From Clarkia xantiana subsp. parviflora (lineage: Eukaryota > Streptophyta > Magnoliopsida > Myrtales > Onagraceae), in contig JAPTYO010000017.1 of the NCBI GenBank assembly GCA_036873135.1, positions 1,860,001 through 1,924,000 on the forward strand: a DNA stretch of 64,000 nt, read 5' to 3'. Shown piece by piece: positions 44,311 through 55,544 of this stretch; position 1 is the stretch's first letter, and each line of letters begins with the position of its first letter. A program made the translations under genes and the position numbers. The notes under the pieces are model-generated. The model was not told the origin of the DNA and did no database searches. It was given only the letters and a program-made list of their open reading frames with translations.

Positions 44311-45792
44311 ATTGATGATTATGCAAAAATCAGGGAGACAATAACATTTTGAGAAAGAATTGCATACATCAAATATCTATTAAGATTGAATCCGACAAAT
44401 AATGATTCCTCAGTCATCTAAACCAACCGAAAACTAGTAAACCAATGGAAGATGGTTGTGAAAGAGTTCACATTACCGCTGTTTTCAATTCAATAGATCA
44501 GTCTTTTAAAAAGGTTTTAATTGCAAATTACCAGAACAGGAATTTTAAAACAACCATACCCGATCTTGGCTTTCCCAAGGCCCTTTTGTATTTTGAAAAA
44601 TATTCGATGAATTCACTCATGCATATATAATTCTACTAACCATGTAAATTATCATACGCAAGTAACATTCATCAAACAAACCACACTCATGCTTACGTGT
44701 CATGCATCTAATATTCCGAGGAACTCATGCTTGCATACATAATTCTACTTCCAAGTAAATTATCAAATGCGTCTACATCCTCAATATCTTGGCATACATG
44801 TCAAACATGAATCATTCACATCAATCATACATATTTGGCGACTTGTTTTCAATTTTAAAATAAGTTTAAACATTAGAGGCTGATTTGCAATTCATGCTTA
44901 TATTCTATTACGCAACATTCTAGACATGAATCCTAGGCATTACAACCATCACAGCATGTCTATCCTAGTGCGCATTCCATATATATAACCAGGGCTCCGC
45001 CCACAACATGCAATGTCCAGGTAGCTTAACTTTGTCAAGACAACATTTCTAATCATGCATTAATATATATATTGATTAATAAACAATTGCAATTCATCTC
45101 CGAGATCCATCCCCATAATCGAAACTAGGCATAAAGGTTACCAACCCTATAAGCATTGTGTAGTCTATTTAGAGGTTCAAAAACATTTGGATTTTAAAAC
45201 TTGACCACCCTATTTTATTTAATTGACTTGAATTCGGTTTTTAAAACCATTTCGGTTCAGTCAATTTCGGTTGAGTTTGGTCCGATTAAGAAAATTCGGT
45301 TCTTAAAATCCAGTTCAGAAAATCCGGTTCAGCTCGGTCCGGCAAATTTGGTTCGGTCCGGTAAATCCGGTTCAGTTCGGTCCTGTTTTAAATTTTAAAA
45401 ATCTGGTTCGGTCTGAACCGGTCCAATAAAATAGGGTTTGGTTCGGTTCAACACACAAAACCGGTTCGGTTAGATCCACTTAATTACCCCGGTTCGACCA
45501 AAACCGATTAGGTCGAACCGATTGAGAAAACCCGGTTCGATTTGAATCCGTCCCAGTTTAATATATTGGAACGGCCCAATAATTAAAAAAAGATTCAAAA
45601 GGTTGGGCTGAAATTGTTTCTTATGGCCCAAGTAGGTATTTAAAGTCCAAAAATATCTAACTTAGCCCAAGTAAACACTAACTATTTAAAAATAATTTCC
45701 AATATTAAATATATACATATATATAAATTTCGGACCATTTAAAAACATATATATATTTATTGCTAAGATTCTATCTATAAGATTAAGCCAAT

Positions 45793-45823
<31 letters not shown>

Positions 45824-46406
45824 GTATAATTCGACACAATATATAATATATTTATCTATTTATTTATTGTCAATATCTTAAATAGGGTAACAAATATACT
45901 GACAATATATTTTCTCAAACTTTTAGGCAATAAAATATATCAATAATATCTTTAACCCTATTGAATATTTAGATATATTGATAGTGATATATATTTCTAT
46001 ATATTTATGTGAATCTATCCTTATGTTTCTAATTATAGATATATTGTTACCTAGATTAAAAATTAAAATATGGTAAACAATAAAATAATTAATTTGGGCC
46101 AATTTAATTTTCTTGGTGCCTAAGAAATTAAAAAAATTACCTTACAATTCCTTAGGGTTAGCCGAAATTAACACATAATTAGAAACAAGTTGTCAAGTTT
46201 CAAGATCAAATTTTAATAAGATCTACAATCCAACGTTTGATTTTGATAAATATTACACTTTTCTTGAAGATCATGAACATCAAATTTACCAAGAACATCA
46301 TGAAAATTTCGGTTTTACCAACAACCATAAATATCGCAAATTTTGAAATTTAAATTTAAAATTTTTAGTTTTCAATTTAAATTTTCAAGATCACCAATTT
46401 ATCACC
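44311..46406 (-). other. Element G leader
   Basis: Matches F's leader, including the GGTTCGGT block at 45230-45560 and TA runs near 45798-45822. No ORF supported. Confidence 0.7.
45230..45560. repeat. (CGGTTCGGT)-type minisatellite in G leader
   Basis: Same short units as at 34715-34960, with extra copies around 45290-45390. Confidence 0.85.
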
Positions 46407-46975
46407 ACGGGGAGTAATCACTACAGATACTTAAACAAGGTATATGATAGTAATTGGAATTACGCAGCGGAAGTTTCGCACATACCTTTAAGATGATCGG
46501 TAGGCCCATGATCTTCTAAGGAGAGTTCACGATCCACCGGTCGGTACCCGTAGAGGTTGCAAGCTCCACAGCAATGCCTCTGATCGATTCTTAGCACAGG
46601 GACAGATCTCTAGAGAGTTTGCTCGAAGGCAATTTGGCACACCCTTGGAGAGGGATATGGTTCAGCCGAACTAAGGTATTATGGGGGGGGGGGGGGTTCT
46701 CTCTAAAATACTCTAATGAAGGAATTTTGATTAACCCTAAAAATCCTCTAACACCTCTTATTTATAGGAGGAGTAAAGTGGACTTTTGTCCACTTTAACC
46801 CCTTTATATATTTCGGCCGGACTATGTATTTGGGGAGGCCCAATTTTGGGCCTCCTAAGTCAATTGGGATTTGGCTCTAGCCCAATTACAATAATGTGAC
46901 ATTTACCCAAGTTCATTAGGTAAACTATACATATTATTGGTTACCAATTACGGCGCCAATTACCATATGCTTACA
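46407..46975 (-). repeat. 5' LTR of element G, terminus deleted
   Basis: Starts inside the LTR at ACGGGGAGTAATC and ends ATATGCTTACA. It carries a G-run (46684-46697) where other copies have six or seven G. Confidence 0.92.
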
Positions 46976-47316
46976 CCTACATTGTATAGCAAAATCACAC
47001 TTTATTTTGAGACCGTCACATGTCATTTTTGTCCATATTTTTTATTGTTAAAGCTTAACATGTAAATATTAAGTTTTCAGTTTGTATAACTTTTATACTC
47101 AAGCATGCATGTCATTGCATTTAAAAAAAAATCCAGCTAAGTAATTAGTCAATTAGTTGTAGAAATATTCTTTTCAATCATGCATTTCATATGCATTATT
47201 TTTATAAAAAAAACTCTTACTTGAGTTTTTAATTTCAAACATGCGTTTTATACGCATTATATTTTTATTTTTATTTTTTAAAAAAACCTCTTCAGGTAAA
47301 TTGTAATTTTGGTTAG
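46976..47316 (+). other. Probable continuation of element H after G
   Basis: AT-rich, begins with the CCTAC duplication. Contains repeated CATGCATTTCATATGCATTAT-like words (47100-47265). No coding. Confidence 0.4.
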
Positions 47317-47703
47317 TGATGTGATTCTCGCCGACGTGAGACGAAAACCCTTGCAATATGATGTCGCTGGACCGTTTCTAGTTTGATGTCGAAGACTCCA
47401 CAAACGAAGATGGATAATCCGTTCGATAAGTCGGGGTTGAACGCCACAAGGGAGCCTTGATAAGTTCGTAAGGAGAAGAAACACTCTTCACAAAACTGAA
47501 ATATAAATTCATTGTGTAAAAATTCGGCCAACTCTTAAAGTGGCTATTTAAAGGTTGCAAACTAACCCTGATGACACCTAGTTGACTAAAAGAAACCCTA
47601 ATGGACTTATCTAATGAGGCTTGGTGTTTTTCAGCCCTTTAGACCCTTAAATGACCTAATTAAACTAATACAAATAATTAACCCATGGGCTAAACGCCCA
47701 ACA
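47317..47703 (-). repeat. 3' LTR of gypsy element J (387 bp)
   Basis: On the minus strand it begins TGTTGGGCGTTTAGCCCATG and ends AATCACATCA (TG..CA), with a TATA-like CTTTAAATAGCCAC inside (about 47545-47558). It directly follows the C-terminal coding end of a gypsy polyprotein. The partner LTR is not in view. GTTAG (47312-47316) would be the left target duplication. Confidence 0.6.
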
Positions 47704-48330
47704 CATAAGTTCAGCTAAGTAATTATAGAAAAACACTTCATCATACTAAATACAACGAATATAAATAACGTAAGTCTTGCAAAGTGTCTTTGCTCTCCTT
47801 GTCTTGTTTATTCGTCCCTCTTCAACTGATGTTCGCCTTAGAGCTGCTCACATCATTCTCCCCTTCTTCAAGAAGATTCGTCCCGAATCTTTCCTCAAGA
47901 ATCTAATCTTGCCTTCCGGTGAATAGGGAAATATGAAATCCTTGTAAGTAGAGGCGACCGGTCTCCAGGGTCAAAAACAATCTTGACTTGATGATCAATT
48001 CCTTGAAGTAAAGGCGATCCATTTGGAGCATTTTTAAAGAAATGATCTTCATTGACATCATCATGCAGCAACATATCATTCAGGATTTTAATCTGAAGAC
48101 CCCCATATTCATTAATGTCTTTCAAGCAAATATGCTCTGAGTGTTGCTCTAACATTATAGTAGATCGTGTATTCATTTGTACATTCAATGTCATGCAATC
48201 TATTGAAGGATGTTCTGCATCTAGAATAGAATCAATGTGGTTTGCATCTTCGGTGTCATCCTCAATATTATTGCATAGAGAAGGCATTGTATCATTGATC
48301 TCTACTTTTTCCTTATGTTCAATTTGGGAA
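47704..48330 (-). pseudogene. Element J polyprotein 3' end and gag-like remnant
   Basis: LEEGENDVSS on the minus strand (about 47865-47835) is the acidic tail with which many plant gypsy polyproteins end. A 130-codon frame (47895-48287) reads on in the same direction with a cysteine-poor, acidic sequence that I cannot assign. A MITE splits it from KPEYKTTTTIKASQGSSNT (48985-48920 side), which resembles the Gag linker before a zinc knuckle. So the interior of pol is missing, and the element was already deleted before E and the MITE entered. Confidence 0.5.
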
Positions 48331-48855
48331 GGGTTAACAGGTCTTGTTGTCTATGATGCTTGACCATTTTTGGGTTTTGGTCTATGATGTTTTTTTTCCC
48401 TAGTTTAAGTACCATATGTTTGTAGATTTTTTCTAGTTTTAGTCCGACCGTTACATTCCGTCCATTTTTTGACATTTACAAGTCACGTGATCCACCCTAA
48501 ACTTTCAATTTTGTTCAATTTAGTCCCTCTAATACTTTCCTAACATTTTTTTTTTGTTCAATTTAGTCCCGAAGTTTCAAAAATTCAATTGGACCTATTG
48601 TCCAATTGGGGTCAATTTTGAAACTTCGGGACTAAATTGAACACAAAAAAGGTTAAGAAAGTATTAGAGGGACTAAATTTAAATTTTCGAGTGGATCTCG
48701 TGACTTGAACATGTCAAAAAATGGACGGAATGTAACGGTTAGACCAAAACTAGAAAAAATCTGCAAACATATAGTACCAAAACTAGGTTAAAAAAATATC
48801 ATTCACCAAAACCCAAAAGTTTTCAAACATCATGGGCCAAAAGACCTGTTAACCC
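48331..48855. mobile_element. Mutator-like MITE with long terminal inverted repeats
   Basis: 525 bp flanked by a perfect 9-bp duplication ATTTGGGAA (48322-48330 and 48856-48864). Ends GGGTTAACAGGTC and GACCTGTTAACCC are exact inverses. Inverted similarity runs almost to the centre (48590-48600), so the element is a near full-length hairpin. 9-bp duplications with long inverted ends fit non-autonomous MULEs. No transposase. Confidence 0.88.
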
Positions 48856-48864
48856 ATTTGGGAA

Positions 48865-48985
48865 CATATCATCTCTACTTGCTCAACTTTTTCAGCTAAC
48901 TTAACTTCACTTGGAATTGAACAGGTGTTTGAGCTTCCTTGGGAAGCCTTGATAGTGGTGGTTGTCTTATATTCTGGTTTGGCCT
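48865..48985 (-). pseudogene. Element J gag-like remnant right of the MITE
   Basis: Continues the J frame on the minus strand (KPEYKTTTTIKASQGSSNTC, then VKLAEKVEQVEM) up to the edge of element E's LTR. Confidence 0.5.
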
Positions 48986-49588
48986 TGGGAGTTGTTTCGT
49001 CCAGACCCGCTTGATATAACGGACTATCGAATCTTCGGGTTGATCACCATGTCAGGATCTCCTATTCGCGCTCCTTGATCCGAGCTCGCTGTCCAAACCT
49101 GCACACATGGCAGTAACTAGCATGGAGAAGGGGGGTGCTAGTTGAGCCCTCTCCGATGCTTAAATAAGAATTCTAGACAGATAAAGCTAGAGAGAAGTCT
49201 GAGCTCCTAAGCCAATCTCAAGTGAAGATAAAATGTAAAATGAGTGGCCTAGGCTCCTTTTATAGGAAACCTTAAAACCGACCCCGGTTTTTGCGCGGTT
49301 CGAAGCCGGTTTAAAAGAAGTGTGAATCGTCGTCTAGTTTGATCAATGTTGGTTATTGGAAAAATCTAACTTAGTGTAAGAACACAAAGGGAATAACACG
49401 CATGCTACAGACAGCAGTCCGACTGGTCCCGATTGTTGAGCAATCCGAAAAAGTCCGGTCCGAGCGCGTGTGTTGCGCGTCCGGATTGTTTTGACTCGCG
49501 GAGGTGTTTTTGAATTGTTTATGTAATTTTGACATGTTTGCGAAGTCCGAAATATAAATACGAACTCGAATTGGGTAGATATCCATCA
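48986..49588 (-). repeat. 3' LTR of element E (left end approximate)
   Basis: Related to D's LTR, with the same order of landmarks: GCATGGAGAAGGGGGGTGCT, CCCTCTCCGATGCTTAAAT, TCTAGACAGATAAAGCTAGA, and an end ATATCCATCA at 49588. The left end TGGGAGTTG at 48986 is chosen by matching the distance in D. CTTTCCCTTGAGTCA after 49588 is the polypurine tract position, weaker than in D. Confidence 0.7.
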
Positions 49589-50256
49589 CTTTCCCTTGAG
49601 TCATGTAATGGTTAAAACCTTGCTTGAATCTATTTTAAGATAGGATAAATGCCCAATTTAGGTTCGGTGCTGACCTCAGAGGTTCATTGATAGTCAATTG
49701 GGCATGCAGGCCTTGATTTCGCCTAACTTTAATTTTTCTTGGCGAGTATTTTGATATCTGCTGACAGGGTTAGTGTAGCATACATGCATATATACAATAG
49801 ATATATGCAAAGAGTTATAAATATATGCAATCACATTTATGGAGGTTGACATGTATAAGGATGCATTGGTCGCAGACGCGTTAGACATGGATGTGTCAGA
49901 CGCGGGCGCGACTGTCGCGTTTAAAGTAATATGCACATGCATGATGCAATGACGTGTGATTGATAATAAAATCATGCAATTGATTATGCAATAATGAAAA
50001 TATGAATCATGAATTAACACAGATGACATGATCACAAATAAATCACAGACATGTAACACACGAGCATGATTGCGTTCGTCAAGTTAAAAATGATGTATGT
50101 TGTAACAATGGTGTAAAAACACTTAGTCATGCAATTAGGGACTTGTAAAAAACAGAGAGGGATCAAGGGTTACCCATAGGTACAAATACTATTAGTTAAA
50201 ATGAGAGAGAGCATTTACTTGTCAAGTCTCCCCACTTAGTAATTTTAGGGCTACCC

Positions 50257-50592
50257 TTAGTTTCTTGAAGAAGAAGACATCTTGGGGTTAGCAATCTTGG
50301 AGACCAAGCAAATTCCGGCTAACCACCATTCTCGGCAGTGAAATCTCCAGTAGGTGGCGAGGGCGGCGCAGCCAGGCACGGCGTTAGCAGCCTGAGGAGT
50401 CCACGGCGGCGCGTGACAGCGGCAGCGGCGCGTGACAACGGCAGCGGCGCGTGACAACGGCAGCGTGGCGTGCGTGGCTTCCAACGGTGGCGGGCGTTTT
50501 TTACGGAAGCGGACGGCTCTCCGGCATTGGCTCGTGGTTGTGGGTCTGATTTTGGGTATGGCTAAATCATTTGCAACCTTGTTTAGGTCCAA
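50257..50592 (-). CDS. GC-rich 111-codon ORF in element E, unknown
   Basis: Met-Asp start, middle rich in Arg/Ala/Pro/His, ends KMSSSSRN. The middle comes from a 19-bp GC-rich repeat (50409-50465), so length conservation would be needed to trust it. Composition is unlike the AT-rich element around it, which could mean a captured host fragment. No family recognised. Confidence 0.25.
   Translation of the reverse strand: MDLNKVANDLAIPKIRPTTTSQCRRAVRFRKKRPPPLEATHATLPLSRAAAVVTRRCRCHAPPWTPQAANAVPGCAALATYWRFHCREWWLAGICLVSKIANPKMSSSSRN
50409..50465. repeat. 19-bp GC-rich tandem repeat, 3 copies
   Basis: GCGCGTGACAACGGCAGCG units starting at 50409, 50428 and 50447; the first has one base change (ACAGC for ACAAC). 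Confidence 0.9.
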
Positions 50593-50638
50593 TTTGATCT
50601 TGATTGTCTCTTGAAATTGCTTTTACTAGCATGCCCAC

Positions 50639-51278
50639 TGATGGGTTTTGATATAGCCGTTAGGCCCATTAACGGTGACTAAACGGCGAAGTAGGCCCAC
50701 TGGGCCCCAAACGAGGCTTAGAAGACCAATACGAAGGGTCCCGACATGGTCGGTCCCGATATATGAGCTGAACGCTCCCGATGTTATGCCTTTGAGTAGG
50801 CCCCGATGATATGCCTTTAAGTAGGCCCCGATATTGAATCCCTGAGAAGATTGGCCCTGTCCCGATGACGAGGGGCCCCGAGCGGTGACCAAAGGAGATA
50901 ACTCTGAAATCCCCGACTTCCGTCGGGACTTGCCACCAGAGCACGAGGCCGAGAAATACGCCCACTATCGACATAGTGGGGAAGTGGCCAGAAAAGACGG
51001 AACGTGGGTTACTGGCCGAGATAAGCGGAACGTGGCAGTTATCCCAACAGGTAACTGAGGTAACCCCTCCCCTATATAAAGGAAGGAGTTACCTCAGGAT
51101 TGATACGTTCACATACTTACATACTGATACTTGCTTGCCTGCCTCGAGATACTCATTTAAGCATCGGAGAGGGATTCTGGGTCACCGCCCGGTCTATCCC
51201 CTTCTTGCAGGATTACTTGGAGCGAAGGAGTTCGGATTTCCGTCAAAGACGTACCGGAGTTCCAACCGTGATCCAACA
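50639..51278 (+). repeat. 5' LTR of element C (640 bp)
   Basis: TGATGGGTTTTGATA..GTGATCCAACA. Contains two copies of a 25-bp unit (TAGGCCCCGATGATATGCC...) near 50795-50840; the 3' LTR has three. Confidence 0.96.
51071..51086 (+). promoter_or_regulatory. TATA box of element C 5' LTR
   Basis: CCTATATAAAGGAAGG. The 3' LTR has CCTATATAATGGAAGG at 62877-62892. Transcription would start about 30 bp downstream, near 51105-51115. Confidence 0.7.
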
Positions 51279-51296
51279 TTGGCGCCGTCTGTGGGA
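51279..51296 (+). other. Primer binding site of element C
   Basis: TTGGCGCCGTCTGTGGGA, adjacent to the LTR; same site as in element A (tRNA-Asp-like first nine bases). Confidence 0.85.
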
Positions 51297-51314
51297 ACGA
51301 AGCAAAAAGAAAAA

Positions 51315-54300
51315 ATGACTTCTACCCGTTCGATGGCTGGCAAGCAAAAGAAGAGACAAGGACAATCCGGCGGTTCCCGCCACCCTGTTGGAACTCTGAA
51401 TTCAGGGCCGCCGGAGCGCACTGCTAATCGGAATGATCCTCCCCCTGCTGTTTCCCAAACAAGGGGGCATCATGATGATCACGAGGATTCCATTCGAAAC
51501 TCGTCGGAGAGCCGGGAAGAGATTCCAAGGAGGGACCAGGATGCACTGCAAAACCGGACTTGGCAAAGGCTGTGATGGATGCCATGCCAGTATTTTTGGA
51601 AGCTATGGAAGCTCTCTTGGATCGAAGGGAGGCCACCAAGAAGAAGGAGGAGGAGTTGCCTCCGCCTCCGCCGATGGAGAATCAGGACGGGCAGGAGGCC
51701 CAACCCGAGCACCAGGACAAGGGCAAGGAGCCTGCCCTATCGGAGTAGTTCGTGGTCGATGGGCCTGGGCCTGTGCAGCATAGGACCATTCCTCTCAATG
51801 GCCCTATCACCCCCGATCAAGTGGTGAAGATCGTGAACATTTGCATGGGCGACCAGAAGAAGATGATGTCGGAGCTGAGGGACCGATTCACTCATCCCTT
51901 CGTCCCCCGATTGGTGAACACTACTGCCCCGCCGGGACTGGGCATCCCGACAATTAAGGAGTATGATGACGAGGGAGATCCCGTTCGTCATGTCCAGAAG
52001 CATGTCATGGCTTGTCTAGGCAGAGCCCCGAATGATGATATAGTGTGCGTTTTATTCCCAGGCACACTCGGTGAGAGGGCCCTGACGTGGTTCTTCAGCC
52101 TTCCCCCAGGATGCATCTCTAGCTGGACCCAGATGCATGATCGTTTCATCCAGCAGTACCAGGGCCGTCGACGCCTCCTGAAAAGCGCGAGATCCCCGAC
52201 TGAGGTGGTACAGAGGCCCGACGAATCTCTGACGCATTACTACCAGAGGTACACTGCCAGCGTGGCCGAGATTGATGAGGAAATGTCCGAAGGAGAGACC
52301 ATCCGCACTTTCATTCGGAACCTAACAGCACCATATGGTTCCGACCTGATGCACAGCGTGGCTGAGAAGGCTGTGTGGAACATGGAGGCGCTGCAGAAGA
52401 GGGTGAAGCAGCAAATCGACGTCCAGGAGTCGAAGATAGCTGCCGGAGACCTTGACCCTCCGAAATCAAACAAGGGGAAGCAGTCGTTCAAACCCTCGAA
52501 CGATCGCAGGAGGAAAGATAAACCCGAGAGTAGTCGGGGTCGAGGCCGTCCTGATCGGAGGGAAGACAAGCGTTCCTCGAATTCGGACAAGCGGGAGGAC
52601 CACTACACCCCTCTTATTTATTCCATGGGTGCGGTATTGGCGGTGATGGACCGACAGGGTATCGCCAGATATCCCCCGAAAAAAGATGGAGAGTCCATGG
52701 GAGCCCGCACTGATAGTTATTGTCGTTTTCATCGTGCCAATGGTCACGACACTAACCATTTTCGGGAGTTGAAGAAAGAGATTGAGAAGCTGATCCAGAA
52801 GGGGAAGCTCAAGGAATTTGTGGCCGGACAACGGGGCCGATCCTGCTCCCGGTCCCGATCGCGGTCCCGTTCACGATCCCGTGGTCGATCCCCGAAGAAG
52901 GATAAGCCCGAGTCTTCCAATGCCCGCAAGGAGAAGCGGGGAACTATTAATGTGATTCACGGAGGACTTGCTGCAGGAGGAGATACTACGGCAGCTCAGG
53001 AGGTTTATGCTTCTCGGATTCCCATTGCTGTGGTGCTGGGCAAGAGGGCCCGAAATTGGACTCCGAACGAAGAAATGGTGATTCCCTTCTCAGCGGAGGA
53101 CCTGATAGGTGTGGAGACCCCGCACGATGATGCCTTGGTCGTGACCCTGAACGTGGATGGGTACTAGATGAAATGGATCCTGATCGATGGAGGAAGCTCC
53201 TCCGATATTTTGTTCTTGGACGCACTGCAGGCCATGGGGAAAACCAAGAAGGACTTGAAGCCTGCGGACTTCCCGATGGTCGGATTTTCTGGCTCTACCT
53301 CTTACCCGGTCGGAGTGATTACCTTACCGGTCGAGTTCGGGAGTGGTTGGAAGTCGGAGAAGAGGAACGTAGAGTTCGTGGTGGTCGAGTCTGCGGGGAC
53401 CTACAATGCCATTATCAGGAGGACTACCATCAACCCGCTGGGGGCAATTGCCTCAATTGTTCATCAGAAACTGAAGTTCCCGACTGACCACAGAATCGGG
53501 GAGGTCCAGGGCGATCATATAGCTTCCAGGAGGTGCTATGTCAATGCCACCCGAAGGAGAAATCGGGAGGCTATGACTGTTTTCCAGACTGACGCTGATC
53601 CTCAAGAGGAGTTCGGGCGTCCCGCCCCGATGGAAGATTTGAAGGAGGTCGAGATTGATGGACCTCAGAGGAAGGTGAAAATCGGGTCCGCTCTGACCGA
53701 GGAGTTGGCCCGAGAATTGATCGATCTATTGAAGGAATTCAAGGAGTTGTTTGCCTGGTCCCTGAGTGACATGCCAGGAATCAGCCCCGATGTGATTACT
53801 CACGAGCTGAAGATTGATCCCGCGATCAAGCCGATCACATAGAGAAGGCGCTCGATGGGTGCCGACAAGAAGATCGCGATCCAGCAAGAGGTGGGCAGGT
53901 TGCTCGATGCTGGATTCATTAAGGAGCTCCGATTCCAGACCTGGGTTGCCAACCCAGTCCTGGTGAAGAAGAGCAATGGCAAATGGCGGATGTGTGTCGA
54001 TTTCCGCGACCTGAAATAGGCATGCCCGAAGGATTGCTACCCGCTCCCGAGGATCGACCAGCTAGTGGATGCCACATCGGGACATGAGCTGTTGAGCTTT
54101 ATGGATGCCTACTCCGTCTACAATCAGATCAAGATGTCCAAGGAGGATGCCCCCCATACCGCCTTCTATGCTGATAGCGACATCTATCACTATGATGTTA
54201 TGCCCTTTGGACTGATCAATGCAGGTGCAACTTATCAGAGAATGGTGAACAAGCTGTTCAGGGACATGTTGGGGAAAACAATGGAGGCCTATGTGGACGA

Positions 54301-54869
54301 CATGCTGGTGAAGTCCCGACAGGCCGAGGATCATGTTCACAACTTGGCCACAGCATTCGAGCGGATGAGGCTTCATCAAGTTCGCTTGAACCCGACCAAG
54401 TGTGCCTTCGGAGTGCACTCTGGGAAGTTCCTGGGCTTTATGGTGAGCCAGAGGGGAATCAAAGTCAACCCTGAGAAGCTGAACGCGATCGAAGAGATGA
54501 AGTCCCCGACGAACCATCGGGAGGTGCAGGTGCTGAACGACCGATTGGATGCGATGAATCGCTTCCTGTCCAAGGCAAGCGACCGATCCATGCCATTTTT
54601 TGAAGTGTTGAGGGCCAATAAGAAGTTTGAGTGGACTGCCAAGTGTGAAGAGGCGTTTCAGGCACTCAAGCAGCACCTCCGCACCCTCCCGCCATTGGCG
54701 AAGCCCATCCCAGTATCTTTATGCGTTGATTGTTACTGCTCGAAAGCTGAGGCCTTACTTCCATGCGCATGAAATTACTGTTTGGACGAATCAGCCCTTG
54801 AAACATTTTTTGAACTGACCTGATGCGTCGGGGAGATTAGTGAAATGGGCAGTCGAGCTTAGTGAGTTC
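51315..54869 (+). pseudogene. gag-pol: Element C gag-PR-RT-RNase H, broken 5' part
   Basis: Starts ATG 51315 (MTSTRSMAGK). Gag core is at 51935-52270 (IKEYDDEGDPVRHVQ) and zinc-knuckle-like CRFHRANGHDTNH is at about 52720; the last Cys of A's motif is replaced (NHF for DNC). Ser-Arg tail, protease LIDGGSSSDIL (53180-53212), RT with MCVDFRDL and YVDDML (54291-54308) follow. Compared with A it has a frameshift near 51550. In-frame stops lie near 51747, 53165, 53840, 54017 and 54817. A deletion of about 150 bp after LAKPIP (54711) removes the first part of the gypsy RNase H. It ends at the hAT-like insertion after GTGAGTTC. Confidence 0.94.
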
Positions 54870-55512
54870 TAGGGGTGAGCAATGGTCTAGCAAGACCATA
54901 ACAGAGCCCAAGACCACCCAAGACCAAGACCATTAGCCCAAGACCGTTTAGGACCAAGACCAATGGTCTTCTTTTATTGGTCTTAATTGGTCCTGGTCTT
55001 AATTTCGGTCCAAGACCATTAAGACCATTTGAGACCATTTAGGACCATTAAGACCATTGTATTATTAAAAAAAAAAAAACTGGAAATAATAATTTATAAT
55101 AAAAGTTAAAACCTCCGCTGAGCGTTGTGAGCAAACTTGAGAAACATTAGATTAGCTGAATATTTAGGAGTTTTTGACCAAAATAGATTTACATGGACAA
55201 CTAAATACAAATACAGGCTAGAAAAAAAAAACTAATTACAAATATAGGGCTGGCTGGGTTGGGGGAACCTGGCACACTGATTTTTTTTTTTTCGGAAAAA
55301 AAAAACATGTAACTCATTTTGCCGGGTTCCCCCAACCCGGCAAAATATGTTTTTTTTTTCGTTTTTTTTTTCTGTTTTTTTCTGATTTTTTTTTTTTTTT
55401 TTGCTTTTTTAATAGAAATTTTTTTACAAAACCATTAATTTTTACAATATCTATTAAAAAAACAGAAAAAAAAATACATATTTAGCCGGGTTGGGGCGAC
55501 CCGGCCAAGTGA

Positions 55513-55544
<32 letters not shown>

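Larger units (their letters stand above)
38527..46975 (-). mobile_element. Element G: second copy of the copia family of F
   Basis: LTRs 38527-39129 and 46407-46975, flanked by CCTAC at 38522-38526 and 46976-46980. Domain order is as in F but more decayed. The first bases of the right LTR, the PBS and about 20 bases of leader are deleted: leader sequence ATTTATCACC runs straight into ACGGGGAGTAATC at 46407. Such a loss must have come after insertion. G is inserted in the leader of element H. Confidence 0.93.
49589..50638 (-). mobile_element. Element E internal 3' region, left of element C
   Basis: A relative of D's 3' region (16697-17400) by order and words. It ends at CCCAC (50634-50638), duplicated after element C at 63085-63089. 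E therefore hosts C, and E's gag side lies beyond the right edge of the window. Confidence 0.75.
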
